From positions 20,700-84,699 of the forward strand of contig CANMFO010000010.1 of the NCBI GenBank assembly GCA_947497245.1: a stretch of DNA of 64,000 nt. The letters run 5' to 3'. How positions within the stretch are numbered: the first letter of the stretch is position 1; every line of letters begins with the position of its first letter. Source of the DNA: an uncultured Flavobacteriaceae bacterium (GTDB lineage: Bacteria > Bacteroidota > Bacteroidia > Flavobacteriales > Flavobacteriaceae). The notes under the pieces were generated by a model. That model was not told the origin of the DNA and searched no databases. It was given only the letters and a program-made list of their open reading frames with translations. The translations under genes and the position numbers were made by a program. Of the stretch, positions 52,987-60,843 are shown in pieces.

Positions 52987-55205
52987 GGACTGAAAAACTA
53001 CATATCGCATGGTTTTCATGTTGCCTGGTTTTGGCAATACTACTCCCATGGCCCACTGTGAAAGCCCAGGATTCCTTGCCCGGAAAAAGCGTGGCCACTT
53101 ATTTTGATGAAGCCAGGACCTTTAGCAACAAGAACAAAATGGACCTTGCCCTGGAAGCCATAGACAAGGCCTCCAAACTGGCGGAGCAAAACGAGGATGC
53201 CAAATCGGTCATAGACAGTTACCACAAATTCTCCCTGCATTATATGAAGTTGGGCAACGAGAAGAATTCCATTTTTTACTGGGATCGGGCGCAAAGGGCT
53301 CTAAAAGATGTGGAATACCCCTACGGCAACGGCGTCCATAAATTTATCGAGGGCCTTAGAAAGCACAGGGCCGGCAACCACTTTGCGGCAATTTTTGAAC
53401 TGGAGGAAGCAAAACAGCTCAGCAACGACCGTAATTTTTACAACAACATCGTCCTGGCGGAAGGAAACATCTACTTGGACCTTGAAAAGTACGATGTGGC
53501 GGCGAAGAACTTCAATTCGCTCGTCATCAACACCGACCCCTTTGAACAGGAATACCTGGCCACGCTGGCCCATTTGGGGCTCGCCAAACTGAATTTGGCC
53601 ACTGAAAACTTCGAAGAGGGCGCCACCAACGGTGAACAGGCCCTTGCCTTGGCCCTACAGAACGATTTTTTTAGCGAAGTGCTGAAATCCAACGAACTGC
53701 TGTCCACCATATACGAAAAAATGGGCCGCTTTGATCTCTCGCTACGCAATAACAAAAACTTACTGGGGATTCGGGATTCGCTCTTTTCGATTGAAAAATT
53801 GAAGACCGAGGCAAAGACTTCCAATCAGATCCATATCGATTTCATGAATGATGAAATCAAACGCTTGGAAGAAAAAAATGAGGAACTGAGCGAATCCGAA
53901 AAAAGTGCGGAGCTAACGGCCATTTTAACATCCGCTTTCCTGACCATCATATCGCTCTTGGCCGTTTCGCTCTACCGAAACAATCAAATCAAATTAAAGA
54001 CCAACGATTTGCTCCAGACCAAGAACAACGAGCTCCAGGCCGCTAGGGATGCGGCGGTCCAGGCCATGGAAGCAAAAACCAATTTTCTTTCCACAGTGAG
54101 CCATGAACTGAGAACACCACTCTATGCCGTAACCGGACTCACGCATTTGTTATTGGAGGAAAATCCGAGCAAAAACCAAAAAGAACACTTGAAGGCCCTG
54201 AAATTTTCTGGGGACTATTTGCTGAACTTCATCAACGACATCCTGCATATCAACAAGATCGATGCGGACAAATTAGAGCCCCTGACCATAGAATTCAATC
54301 TCAAAAAAGTTTTGAAGGAGGTCATCGATTCCCTACAGCAGAGCGCAAAGGAAAACAGCACGAAGATCGTACTGGAGTACGACGATGAAATTCCATCGCA
54401 TTTAATGAGCGACCCTTTGAAACTTTCCCAGATATTCATGAACCTGGTGGGCAATGCCCTGAAATTCACCAAGGATGGCGAAGTAAAGGTAATTGCCAAA
54501 TTAATGAAAAAGATCGATGAGGACGTTACCCTGTACTTCGAGGTGGCCGATACCGGAATAGGTATTTCCAAGGACCAGCAGGAGCACATTTTTGATGGTT
54601 TTGAACAAGGGTCCATACAAATCAACAGAGAATATGGAGGCACGGGCCTGGGCCTCACCATAGTTAAAAGTTTGTTGGGACTGTTTAGCAGTAAGATCCA
54701 ATTGGAAAGTGAACTCGGCAAAGGAAGTTCCTTCTTCTTTGAGCTGAAGCTGAAAAGCAAGGATAGTATCGTTGACGATGTTCCGTTCGAGATCACCGAG
54801 CAGAATTTCGAGTTCAAAGGGCTGCACCTGCTTATTGTGGAGGACAACAAAATCAACCAGGTGATCACCAAAAAAATGCTTTCCAAAAAAGAGATTACCA
54901 GCGACATTGCCAATAACGGCATGGAGGCCATTGATCTAGCGAAAAACAACAACTACGATGCGATACTAATGGACATCCACATGCCCGGTATCAGCGGTGA
55001 GGAAGCTACCATCGAGATCAGAAAATTCGATATGGAAATCCCGATCATTGCCCTTACGGCCATATCACTTGACGATAGTTTGGAGAGTTTCTATGCGGCA
55101 GGGTGCGACGATGTGGTCACCAAGCCATTCAAACCGGAATTGTTCTATCAAAAAATTGGGGAAAATATTTTCGAGAGCAAGCGTGTCAAGAACCCTGCCT
55201 CATAA
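52983..55205 (+). CDS. Hybrid histidine kinase with TPR sensor domain
   Basis: A 740-residue membrane protein: signal peptide (1-29), periplasmic TPR-type repeats (about 36-280), coiled coil, one membrane helix (about 310-331), HisKA with His374 (VSHELRTPL), ATPase domain (N box NLVGNALKF, G1 ADTGIGIS, G2 YGGTGLGL) and a C-terminal receiver with Asp664 (LMDIHMPG). TPR-hybrid kinases are typical of Bacteroidota. The start is a TTG that overlaps the gap stop by 4 bp; no ATG is available nearby. The 3' end overlaps that of the convergent lpxK by 20 bp. Signal is unknown; the coupling to gap may hint at a metabolic cue (inference). Confidence 0.9.
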   Translation: MRTEKLHIAWFSCCLVLAILLPWPTVKAQDSLPGKSVATYFDEARTFSNKNKMDLALEAIDKASKLAEQNEDAKSVIDSYHKFSLHYMKLGNEKNSIFYWDRAQRALKDVEYPYGNGVHKFIEGLRKHRAGNHFAAIFELEEAKQLSNDRNFYNNIVLAEGNIYLDLEKYDVAAKNFNSLVINTDPFEQEYLATLAHLGLAKLNLATENFEEGATNGEQALALALQNDFFSEVLKSNELLSTIYEKMGRFDLSLRNNKNLLGIRDSLFSIEKLKTEAKTSNQIHIDFMNDEIKRLEEKNEELSESEKSAELTAILTSAFLTIISLLAVSLYRNNQIKLKTNDLLQTKNNELQAARDAAVQAMEAKTNFLSTVSHELRTPLYAVTGLTHLLLEENPSKNQKEHLKALKFSGDYLLNFINDILHINKIDADKLEPLTIEFNLKKVLKEVIDSLQQSAKENSTKIVLEYDDEIPSHLMSDPLKLSQIFMNLVGNALKFTKDGEVKVIAKLMKKIDEDVTLYFEVADTGIGISKDQQEHIFDGFEQGSIQINREYGGTGLGLTIVKSLLGLFSSKIQLESELGKGSSFFFELKLKSKDSIVDDVPFEITEQNFEFKGLHLLIVEDNKINQVITKKMLSKKEITSDIANNGMEAIDLAKNNNYDAILMDIHMPGISGEEATIEIRKFDMEIPIIALTAISLDDSLESFYAAGCDDVVTKPFKPELFYQKIGENIFESKRVKNPAS

Positions 55206-56196
55206 AAGCCTCCAATTCCTCTTCCAGTAGGGATGCCCCGCCATTCAAAAATCGATGTTTTACCTGAATGTAATACAGGTTTTTTATTTTGCCCTTCAAT
55301 CGCACAAAGTCCTTTTCGGTAGTGAGGATACAGGGTTCCGAATCGAGCATTTTCAATTCGGCCTCCGTAAAAAAGTGGTGATCCCCAAAACGGAAGTGGT
55401 TCAACACCACTCCTTGTTTTTTTAGATGATCTACCAAGGGCATTGGATCGGCGATCCCGGTCACCAAACTGGCCTTTTTTTCCATAAAAAAATGCATAGG
55501 CTCCGTTTTCCCCTCCGTACCCTTGGCCATATTGTCGTAATCGAGACAACTGAAGAATACCTTCTGATGGGCCTCGGGCTTGAGCTTTTTGGTTATTTCC
55601 CTTTTTTCCGATCCCGACAGATCGGGCGGACATTTGGTCACTATGATCACCTTGGCCCTTTTCGCCTCCCTCTTATTGTCGCGTAAATTTCCCGTAGGGA
55701 GACACCAATCATCGGTATACAGCTTTCCATAAGCCGTCAACAAAATGTTCAGGCCCGCTTCTACCCTACGGTGTTGAAGGGCGTCGTCGAGTATGATCAA
55801 CCCCGGTTTTTCGGTCTGCTCCAACACGGAAATTCCGTGCTGCCTATCCGCATCGACCGCCACCGCGATTGCCGGAAATTTGGCATATATTTGATAGGGT
55901 TCATCGCCCAGGTCCTCCACTCCGCTACCGGCGCTGGCCAGGACAAATCCTTTCGACCTTCGTTTATAGCCCCGGCTCAGCACCGCAACCCTGTGTCGCA
56001 TTTGAAGCAGGCCGATCAAATATTCCACCATGGGGGTCTTTCCCGTTCCCCCTACGCTAAGGTTGCCCACACAGATGGTGGGGGTGGTAAAGGATTTTGA
56101 GGACAGTACCCCCGTATCGAACAGAAAATTCCGTATACGGACCACTAGGGAATACACCAGCGAAAAGGGGAATGCTATTTTTCTAAGGAGTTGCAC
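55186..56196 (-). CDS. lpxK: Tetraacyldisaccharide 4'-kinase
   Basis: A 336-residue membrane-associated kinase that phosphorylates the lipid A precursor. The P-loop GNLSVGGTGKTPM (Walker A), SRGYKR and the catalytic region LDDALQHRR are intact. I start at GTG 56196 (VQLLRKI), the usual N-terminus of this protein in the group; the longer frame to 56295 would cross the divergent Nif3 gene. No other lpx gene is in the window. Confidence 0.92.
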   Translation of the reverse strand: MQLLRKIAFPFSLVYSLVVRIRNFLFDTGVLSSKSFTTPTICVGNLSVGGTGKTPMVEYLIGLLQMRHRVAVLSRGYKRRSKGFVLASAGSGVEDLGDEPYQIYAKFPAIAVAVDADRQHGISVLEQTEKPGLIILDDALQHRRVEAGLNILLTAYGKLYTDDWCLPTGNLRDNKREAKRAKVIIVTKCPPDLSGSEKREITKKLKPEAHQKVFFSCLDYDNMAKGTEGKTEPMHFFMEKKASLVTGIADPMPLVDHLKKQGVVLNHFRFGDHHFFTEAELKMLDSEPCILTTEKDFVRLKGKIKNLYYIQVKHRFLNGGASLLEEELEAFMRQGS

Positions 56197-56243
56197 AGCA
56201 ACGAAAATATATATTTTATCTTTGGAAACCTTAGCCAAACAAA

Positions 56244-57338
56244 ATGAAGGTAAAAGAAGTGATCGGGGTATTGGAGCAATTGGCCCCATTGGCACAGGCC
56301 GAAGATTTTGATAATGTCGGCCTGCTGGTGGGGGATGAGCAAGCAGAGGTCTCTGGTATTTTGGTAACGCTCGACACTTTGGAAAACGTGGTCGATGAGG
56401 CCATTTCCAAAAATTGTAATCTTATTGTAAGCTTCCACCCCATTATCTTTGGCGGGCTGAAAAAATTAACGGGTACCACCTATGTGGAGCGGGTGGTCAT
56501 CAAAGCCATCCGGAACAACATTGGTATTTTCAGCATGCACACCGCCCTGGACAACACTTCGGACGGGGTCAATGCCAAAATTTGCGAGGTATTGGGCATC
56601 AAGAACCCGAAAATATTGATTCCAAAAAAGGGAAGTATCAAAAAACTGACGACCTATGTCCCCAAAGATGGGGCGGAACAATTAAAGGAGGCCCTTTTCG
56701 CGGCCGGAGCCGGAAATATCGGCAACTACAGCCATTGCAGTTTCGGCACCGACGGCACGGGCAGCTATAGGGCGGGAAAAGATGCCAAGCCGGTCAAAGG
56801 AGAGATCGGGACCACCCACTATGAGGATGAGACGCAGATAAACATGATATTCCCACAACCCAATGAGGGCAAAATCTTAAGGGCGCTCTTTGCCAACCAT
56901 CCGTATGAAGAGGTCGCCTATGAGATCTTCGCCCTGGAAAACGCAGATCAAAATTTGGGGATGGGGATGATTGGAAAGTTGGAAAAGGCAATGGATATCA
57001 CAGATTTTCTTCGACTTGTCAAAAAGAGAATGGACACCGGAAGCATCCGTCACTCGAAAATATTGGACAAAAAAGTGCAAAAAGTGGCTGTTTTGGGGGG
57101 TAGCGGAGCTTTCGCCATAGGAGCCGCAAAGGCCGCAGGTGCCCATGTTTTTATCACTTCCGATGTGAAATACCATCAGTTCTTCGAATCGGAGGACAAA
57201 ATGGTCATCGCCGATATCGGACACTATGAGACTGAGCAGTTTACAAAAAATCTTTTAGTTGATTATCTTAAGGAAAAAATGCCTAATTTTGCAATCCATT
57301 TATCGGAAAGTAAAACCAATCCAATCAATTATTTATAA
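56244..57338 (+). CDS. Nif3-like dinuclear metal centre protein
   Basis: A 364-residue Nif3-family (NGG1p-interacting factor 3-like) protein. Metal-ligand motifs SFHPIIFGGL and the C-terminal GHYETEQ are seen. It contains the PII-like middle insert of the longer bacterial form (about 128-230, TYVPKDGAEQLKEALFAAGAG to NHPYEEVAYEI). Activity is unknown; a GTP cyclohydrolase-like role was proposed for the family. The zinc-ribbon gene follows after 2 bp; an in-gene TAATTTTG at 57285-57292 may serve as its own promoter. Confidence 0.9.
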   Translation: MKVKEVIGVLEQLAPLAQAEDFDNVGLLVGDEQAEVSGILVTLDTLENVVDEAISKNCNLIVSFHPIIFGGLKKLTGTTYVERVVIKAIRNNIGIFSMHTALDNTSDGVNAKICEVLGIKNPKILIPKKGSIKKLTTYVPKDGAEQLKEALFAAGAGNIGNYSHCSFGTDGTGSYRAGKDAKPVKGEIGTTHYEDETQINMIFPQPNEGKILRALFANHPYEEVAYEIFALENADQNLGMGMIGKLEKAMDITDFLRLVKKRMDTGSIRHSKILDKKVQKVAVLGGSGAFAIGAAKAAGAHVFITSDVKYHQFFESEDKMVIADIGHYETEQFTKNLLVDYLKEKMPNFAIHLSESKTNPINYL

Positions 57339-57340
57339 GT

Positions 57341-58120
57341 ATGGCAAAAAAAGTAGAAGCAACGGTAGAAGAGAAGTTAAGGGCATTATACGATTTGCAA
57401 TTAATAGATTCTAGGGTTGACGAAATCCGCAACGTACGCGGGGAACTTCCTTTGGAAGTGGAAGATCTGGAAGATGAGGTATTGGGCCTTAAGACGAGAT
57501 TGGACAAGTTAAAAACCGATGTGGAGACCGTCAACTTTGAGATCGGGGCAAAAAAGAACCTGATCGAGGAATCCAAGGTATTGATAAAAAAGTACAGTGA
57601 GCAACAGAAGAACGTTCGCAACAGCCGGGAATTCAATTCTATCAGCAAAGAACTGGAATTCCAGGAACTGGAGATACAGTTGGCCGAAAAGAACATTAAG
57701 GAATTCAAGGCCCAGATAGATCAGAAGAAAGAGGTGATCACCGAGACGAAAGAACGACTTTCGGAGCGGGAATCACACCTTAAACACAAAAAAGGGGAAC
57801 TCGATGCCATTTTGGCCGAGACCGAAAAAGAAGAGAAGGCCCTGCTTTCCCAATCGGAAAAATTTCAAAAGGAAATCGATGAGCGCTTGGTAAAGGCCTA
57901 CGCCCGGATCCGCAACAACGTGAAGAACGGCCTTGCCGTCGTGCCAATTGAAAGAGGGGCTTCCGGAGGTTCGTTCTTTACGATTCCGCCACAGGTACAG
58001 GTCGAAATCGCTTCGCGAAAAAAAATAATCACCGATGAGCACAGTGGCCGTATTTTGGTCGATCCGACACTGGCTGAGGAAGAGCAGGCCAAAATGCACG
58101 AAATGTTCTCCAATCTTTAA
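57341..58120 (+). CDS. Coiled-coil protein of the C4 zinc-ribbon (DUF164) family, cysteines lost
   Basis: A 259-residue protein: a long alpha-helical coiled coil (about 10-190) followed by a zinc-ribbon-like tail (GASGGSFFTIPPQVQVEIASRKKIITDEHSGRILVD). In other members of the family the tail holds four cysteines (CxxC ... CxxC) that bind zinc; here they read as Ala, Gly, Asp and Ser, so no zinc site is left. It follows the Nif3 gene by 2 bp, the same order as in many bacteria. Function is unknown; nucleic-acid binding has been proposed for the family. Confidence 0.85.
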   Translation: MAKKVEATVEEKLRALYDLQLIDSRVDEIRNVRGELPLEVEDLEDEVLGLKTRLDKLKTDVETVNFEIGAKKNLIEESKVLIKKYSEQQKNVRNSREFNSISKELEFQELEIQLAEKNIKEFKAQIDQKKEVITETKERLSERESHLKHKKGELDAILAETEKEEKALLSQSEKFQKEIDERLVKAYARIRNNVKNGLAVVPIERGASGGSFFTIPPQVQVEIASRKKIITDEHSGRILVDPTLAEEEQAKMHEMFSNL

Positions 58121-58144
58121 GGAAACAACAAGTTCAGATATAAT

Positions 58145-58176
58145 GCCATTCCTTTTTGGGGTGGCTTTTTTGTTTT
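58145..58176 (+). terminator. Intrinsic terminator after Nif3 operon
   Basis: Stem GCCATTCC/GGGGTGGC (two G-U pairs), loop ttttt, then TTTTTTGTTTT. It lies just before the convergent kmo stop codon. Confidence 0.75.
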
Positions 58177-59536
58177 AAGGCAAAAAATGAGGGGAACGGA
58201 GCAGCTCCAACATCCTTTCCTCAACCTCCTTACTATCCCATTTAGACGCTATCTCGGGCAATTGCATTATCTCCTGCATGATTTTCTCCTGGGCATCCCC
58301 AACCGCTAAAGCTTCTGTATACGGCCGGTCCGAAAAGGTGACCCGGGAATAGGTGGGAATCCATTTTTCGGGGTGTTTGGCGGCGAAGTGTTTTTCAATC
58401 TTTTTTTGGAGCAGAAATCCGGGATCGGCCGTTTTACTGCTCATCTCGATAAAATTGCGATAGCTGAGCTCCGCAATGGCGTCGGCATTGGGCTTTCTCT
58501 CGGTTTGGTACTCACGAAATATGCTTTCCCAATCATCGCCGTACCTTTGAACGATCCGGTTTAAAGCGTATATGTCCTCAAAACCCGCATTCATACCCTG
58601 CCCGTAAAAAGGTACTATGGCATGGGCAGAATCGCCCACCAGGGCCACTTTGTCCCAATAGGTCCATGGATAACATTTCATGGTAACCATGGCACTGGTG
58701 GGATTTTTGAAGAAATCCCGTGAAAGATTGTCCATCACCTGCATCACATTGGGGAAATAGGTAGTGAAAAATGCCTTGGCCTCTTGCTCCGTACGGATAT
58801 TTTCAAAGGACACCCCACCTTCAAAGGGCATGAAAAGGGTACAGGTGAAACTCCCGTCTAAATTGGGCATGGCGATCAGCATGAACTTCCCGCGCGGCCA
58901 AATGTGAAATGAGTGTTTGTCCAACTTATGGCTTCCATCTTTATTGGGTGGGATGGTCAGCTCCTTGTATCCCACATCTATAAAATCCTGGGAATAATCG
59001 AACCGGCTACGTCGTTGCATTTTATGGCGTACCCGGGAAAAAGCTCCGTCACATCCAAAGACCATATCAAAATGATATGCCTGCCATGCCCCTTTTTCGG
59101 TCTCCCCAGTGTAGATCTTGGCTTCAGGTAGGTCTATATCCCATACTTTCTCCTCAAACCGAAATTGGACCCCGGCGGTTTCCGCCAGATCGATCATCTT
59201 TCGATTGAGTACCCCTCTGGAAATGGACCATATGGCCTCTCCATCCTTCCCGTACTTTTGATAATATTCGGGCTTGCCGATGACATGCATGGCCCGTTTG
59301 TCCAAGGGAATGGCAATTTTCTTGATTTCATCGGCTATACCCACTCCGTCCAAGGCTTTCCAGCCCCGGTTGCTCATTGCCAAATTAATGGACCTTCCTG
59401 AAAACTCCACATTTCGAATATCCGGGCGGCGGTCAAAGACGGTTATGGAATGTCCCAATCGTTTCAGATAGATGGCCAGAAGAGAGCCCACCAGACCCGA
59501 TCCAATGATGGCAATGTTCCTAGGTGCTTGTGTCAT
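58175..59536 (-). CDS. kmo: Kynurenine 3-monooxygenase
   Basis: A 453-residue FAD-dependent hydroxylase of tryptophan breakdown (kynurenine to 3-hydroxykynurenine). FAD-binding GSGLVGSLLAIYL (12-24) and the second motif GDSAHAIVPFYGQGMNAGFED (near 310) match the KMO family, as do EFSGRSINLAMSNRGWKAL and the C-terminal hydrophobic region. Bacterial KMO is common in flavobacteria. No other kynurenine-pathway gene is in the window. The upstream gap (59537-59818) is unusual in holding plus-strand hairpins. Confidence 0.92.
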   Translation of the reverse strand: MTQAPRNIAIIGSGLVGSLLAIYLKRLGHSITVFDRRPDIRNVEFSGRSINLAMSNRGWKALDGVGIADEIKKIAIPLDKRAMHVIGKPEYYQKYGKDGEAIWSISRGVLNRKMIDLAETAGVQFRFEEKVWDIDLPEAKIYTGETEKGAWQAYHFDMVFGCDGAFSRVRHKMQRRSRFDYSQDFIDVGYKELTIPPNKDGSHKLDKHSFHIWPRGKFMLIAMPNLDGSFTCTLFMPFEGGVSFENIRTEQEAKAFFTTYFPNVMQVMDNLSRDFFKNPTSAMVTMKCYPWTYWDKVALVGDSAHAIVPFYGQGMNAGFEDIYALNRIVQRYGDDWESIFREYQTERKPNADAIAELSYRNFIEMSSKTADPGFLLQKKIEKHFAAKHPEKWIPTYSRVTFSDRPYTEALAVGDAQEKIMQEIMQLPEIASKWDSKEVEERMLELLRSPHFLP

Positions 59537-59740
59537 ACGCGGTGTGCCAGCTTGGCGGATACAGGATAAACGCTAAAGTTACTAAAATTGATCCAATGGG
59601 TCGCCGACCTCCCTTGGTCGAATTACAGTTTGGCCCAAAACCACAAAATATCCATTTTTTAACACTTATCAAAGAACCAGAAAGGCATTCCGTTACGTAT
59701 ATATATTGAATTTTCCGCTTCGGCGTCTATATATATCCAG

Positions 59741-59778
59741 AAAGTCCTTCGCATTAGGTTTGCGAAGGACTTTTTCTT
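59741..59778 (+). terminator. Perfect 13-bp hairpin with T-run, plus strand
   Basis: Arms AAAGTCCTTCGCA (59741-59753) and TGCGAAGGACTTT (59761-59773) with a 7-nt loop, then TTCTTTG. No plus-strand gene lies before it; the upstream segment 59600-59740 also holds an AT-rich hairpin (TATATATA arms around CCGCTTCGG). Confidence 0.5.
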
Positions 59779-59818
59779 TGCTTTCCCTACGGAATTTTGG
59801 GCAAAAGCCTTTCAAGCC

Positions 59819-60367
59819 CTATTCCAAAATACCGTCTACAATGCCATAGTCCACCGATTCTTGGGCGCTCATCCAATAGTCCCTATCAAAATCCTTGAGT
59901 ACCTTTTCATATTTCTGGCCACAGTTTTCGGCCAACAACCGCGCACTCAATTCTTTGGTCTTGATGATCTCCTTGGCCTGTATCTCGATATTGGATGCCT
60001 GTCCCCTGGCACCACCACTTGGCTGATGGATCATGACCTGGGCATGCGGCTGTATGAAACGTCTTCCCTTTTCCCCGACAGAGAGCAGGATGGAACCCAT
60101 AGAGGCAGCCAATCCCGTACAAATTGTGGATACGGGACTCTTTAATGATTTTATGGTATCGTATATGGCAAAGCCCGAAGTGACATATCCTCCCGGGCTA
60201 TTGATGTACAGCTGTATTTCCTTGTTGTTCTGCATATCCAAATACAACAGACGGTCGATGACATGTTTGGCGGAATCATCATCGACCATGCCCCAAAGGA
60301 ACACCTTGCGTTCTTCCAACAGTTTTTCGTCTATCGCTGCCTGTATTTTTCCTTTTTTTGAACTCAT
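59819..60367 (-). CDS. clpP: ClpP-like ATP-dependent protease, proteolytic subunit
   Basis: A 182-residue ClpP family serine protease. Catalytic Ser89 (GLAASMGS), His114 (MIHQPSGG) and Asp163 (DFDRDYWMSA) are present, so it should be active. It is short of the N-terminal region of typical ClpP by about 10-20 residues and lacks a propeptide-like start. Many Bacteroidota carry a second, shorter clpP; this might be that one. Neither clpX nor clpA lies beside it. A -7 box lies at 60390-60397. Confidence 0.88.
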   Translation of the reverse strand: MSSKKGKIQAAIDEKLLEERKVFLWGMVDDDSAKHVIDRLLYLDMQNNKEIQLYINSPGGYVTSGFAIYDTIKSLKSPVSTICTGLAASMGSILLSVGEKGRRFIQPHAQVMIHQPSGGARGQASNIEIQAKEIIKTKELSARLLAENCGQKYEKVLKDFDRDYWMSAQESVDYGIVDGILE

Positions 60368-60843
60368 TTGATGTTTTATTGTTGAACCTCAAAATTAATC
60401 AATTTATATCTAATTATTGAAGGTTCTGTTTTGTCGTGCCCAGAAATCATTTTTTTGATGTAAAAAGTATGGTTTATGAGCAACACATCCGATAAAAATA
60501 CACTTTATCGAGTTATAATAACTTGTTTATCAATATATTACGAGTAATCCGAAAAAAGTAAACTTTGGCCGGAATTTTGGTTCCATACCGTTTTTAATGG
60601 GCTCCTCAACGTGTAATTTTTACCCTTCCCACCTTCTTTGGTTCCTTTGCTGTCCAATCTTATATAATAGAAAAACCTAAACACCCACTACTAAAAGAAA
60701 ACTTAGCCTATGGTCGAATTTATACACTCTTTCCTTATTTGATAGTATAAGTATCGCAATAGGCCATTTCAAGTGTTCCTTTATTAGGGAAAAACACCGT
60801 TATGGAGCCTTTAAACCCACATTCAACATCCAAAAACAGAACT
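60368..60843. other. Intergenic region between clpP and the adhesin gene
   Basis: No gene seen. Minus-strand TAATTTTG (60390-60397) is a likely clpP -7 box. AT-rich short palindromes lie at 60491-60509 (GATAAA/TTTATC), 60511-60523 (AGTTAT/ATAACT) and 60537-60548 (ATTAC/GTAAT). An in-frame ATG at 60802 offers an alternative start for the adhesin gene. Confidence 0.5.
60390..60397 (-). promoter_or_regulatory. Candidate -7 promoter box for clpP
   Basis: Minus-strand TAATTTTG, fitting TAnnTTTG, 23 bp from the clpP ATG. -33 box not clear. Confidence 0.45.

Noticed and set aside
59524..59709. Small plus-strand frame between kmo and clpP
   Set aside because: Starts inside kmo in antisense, has no homology-like pattern, and ends before the hairpins; an RNA is the better guess.
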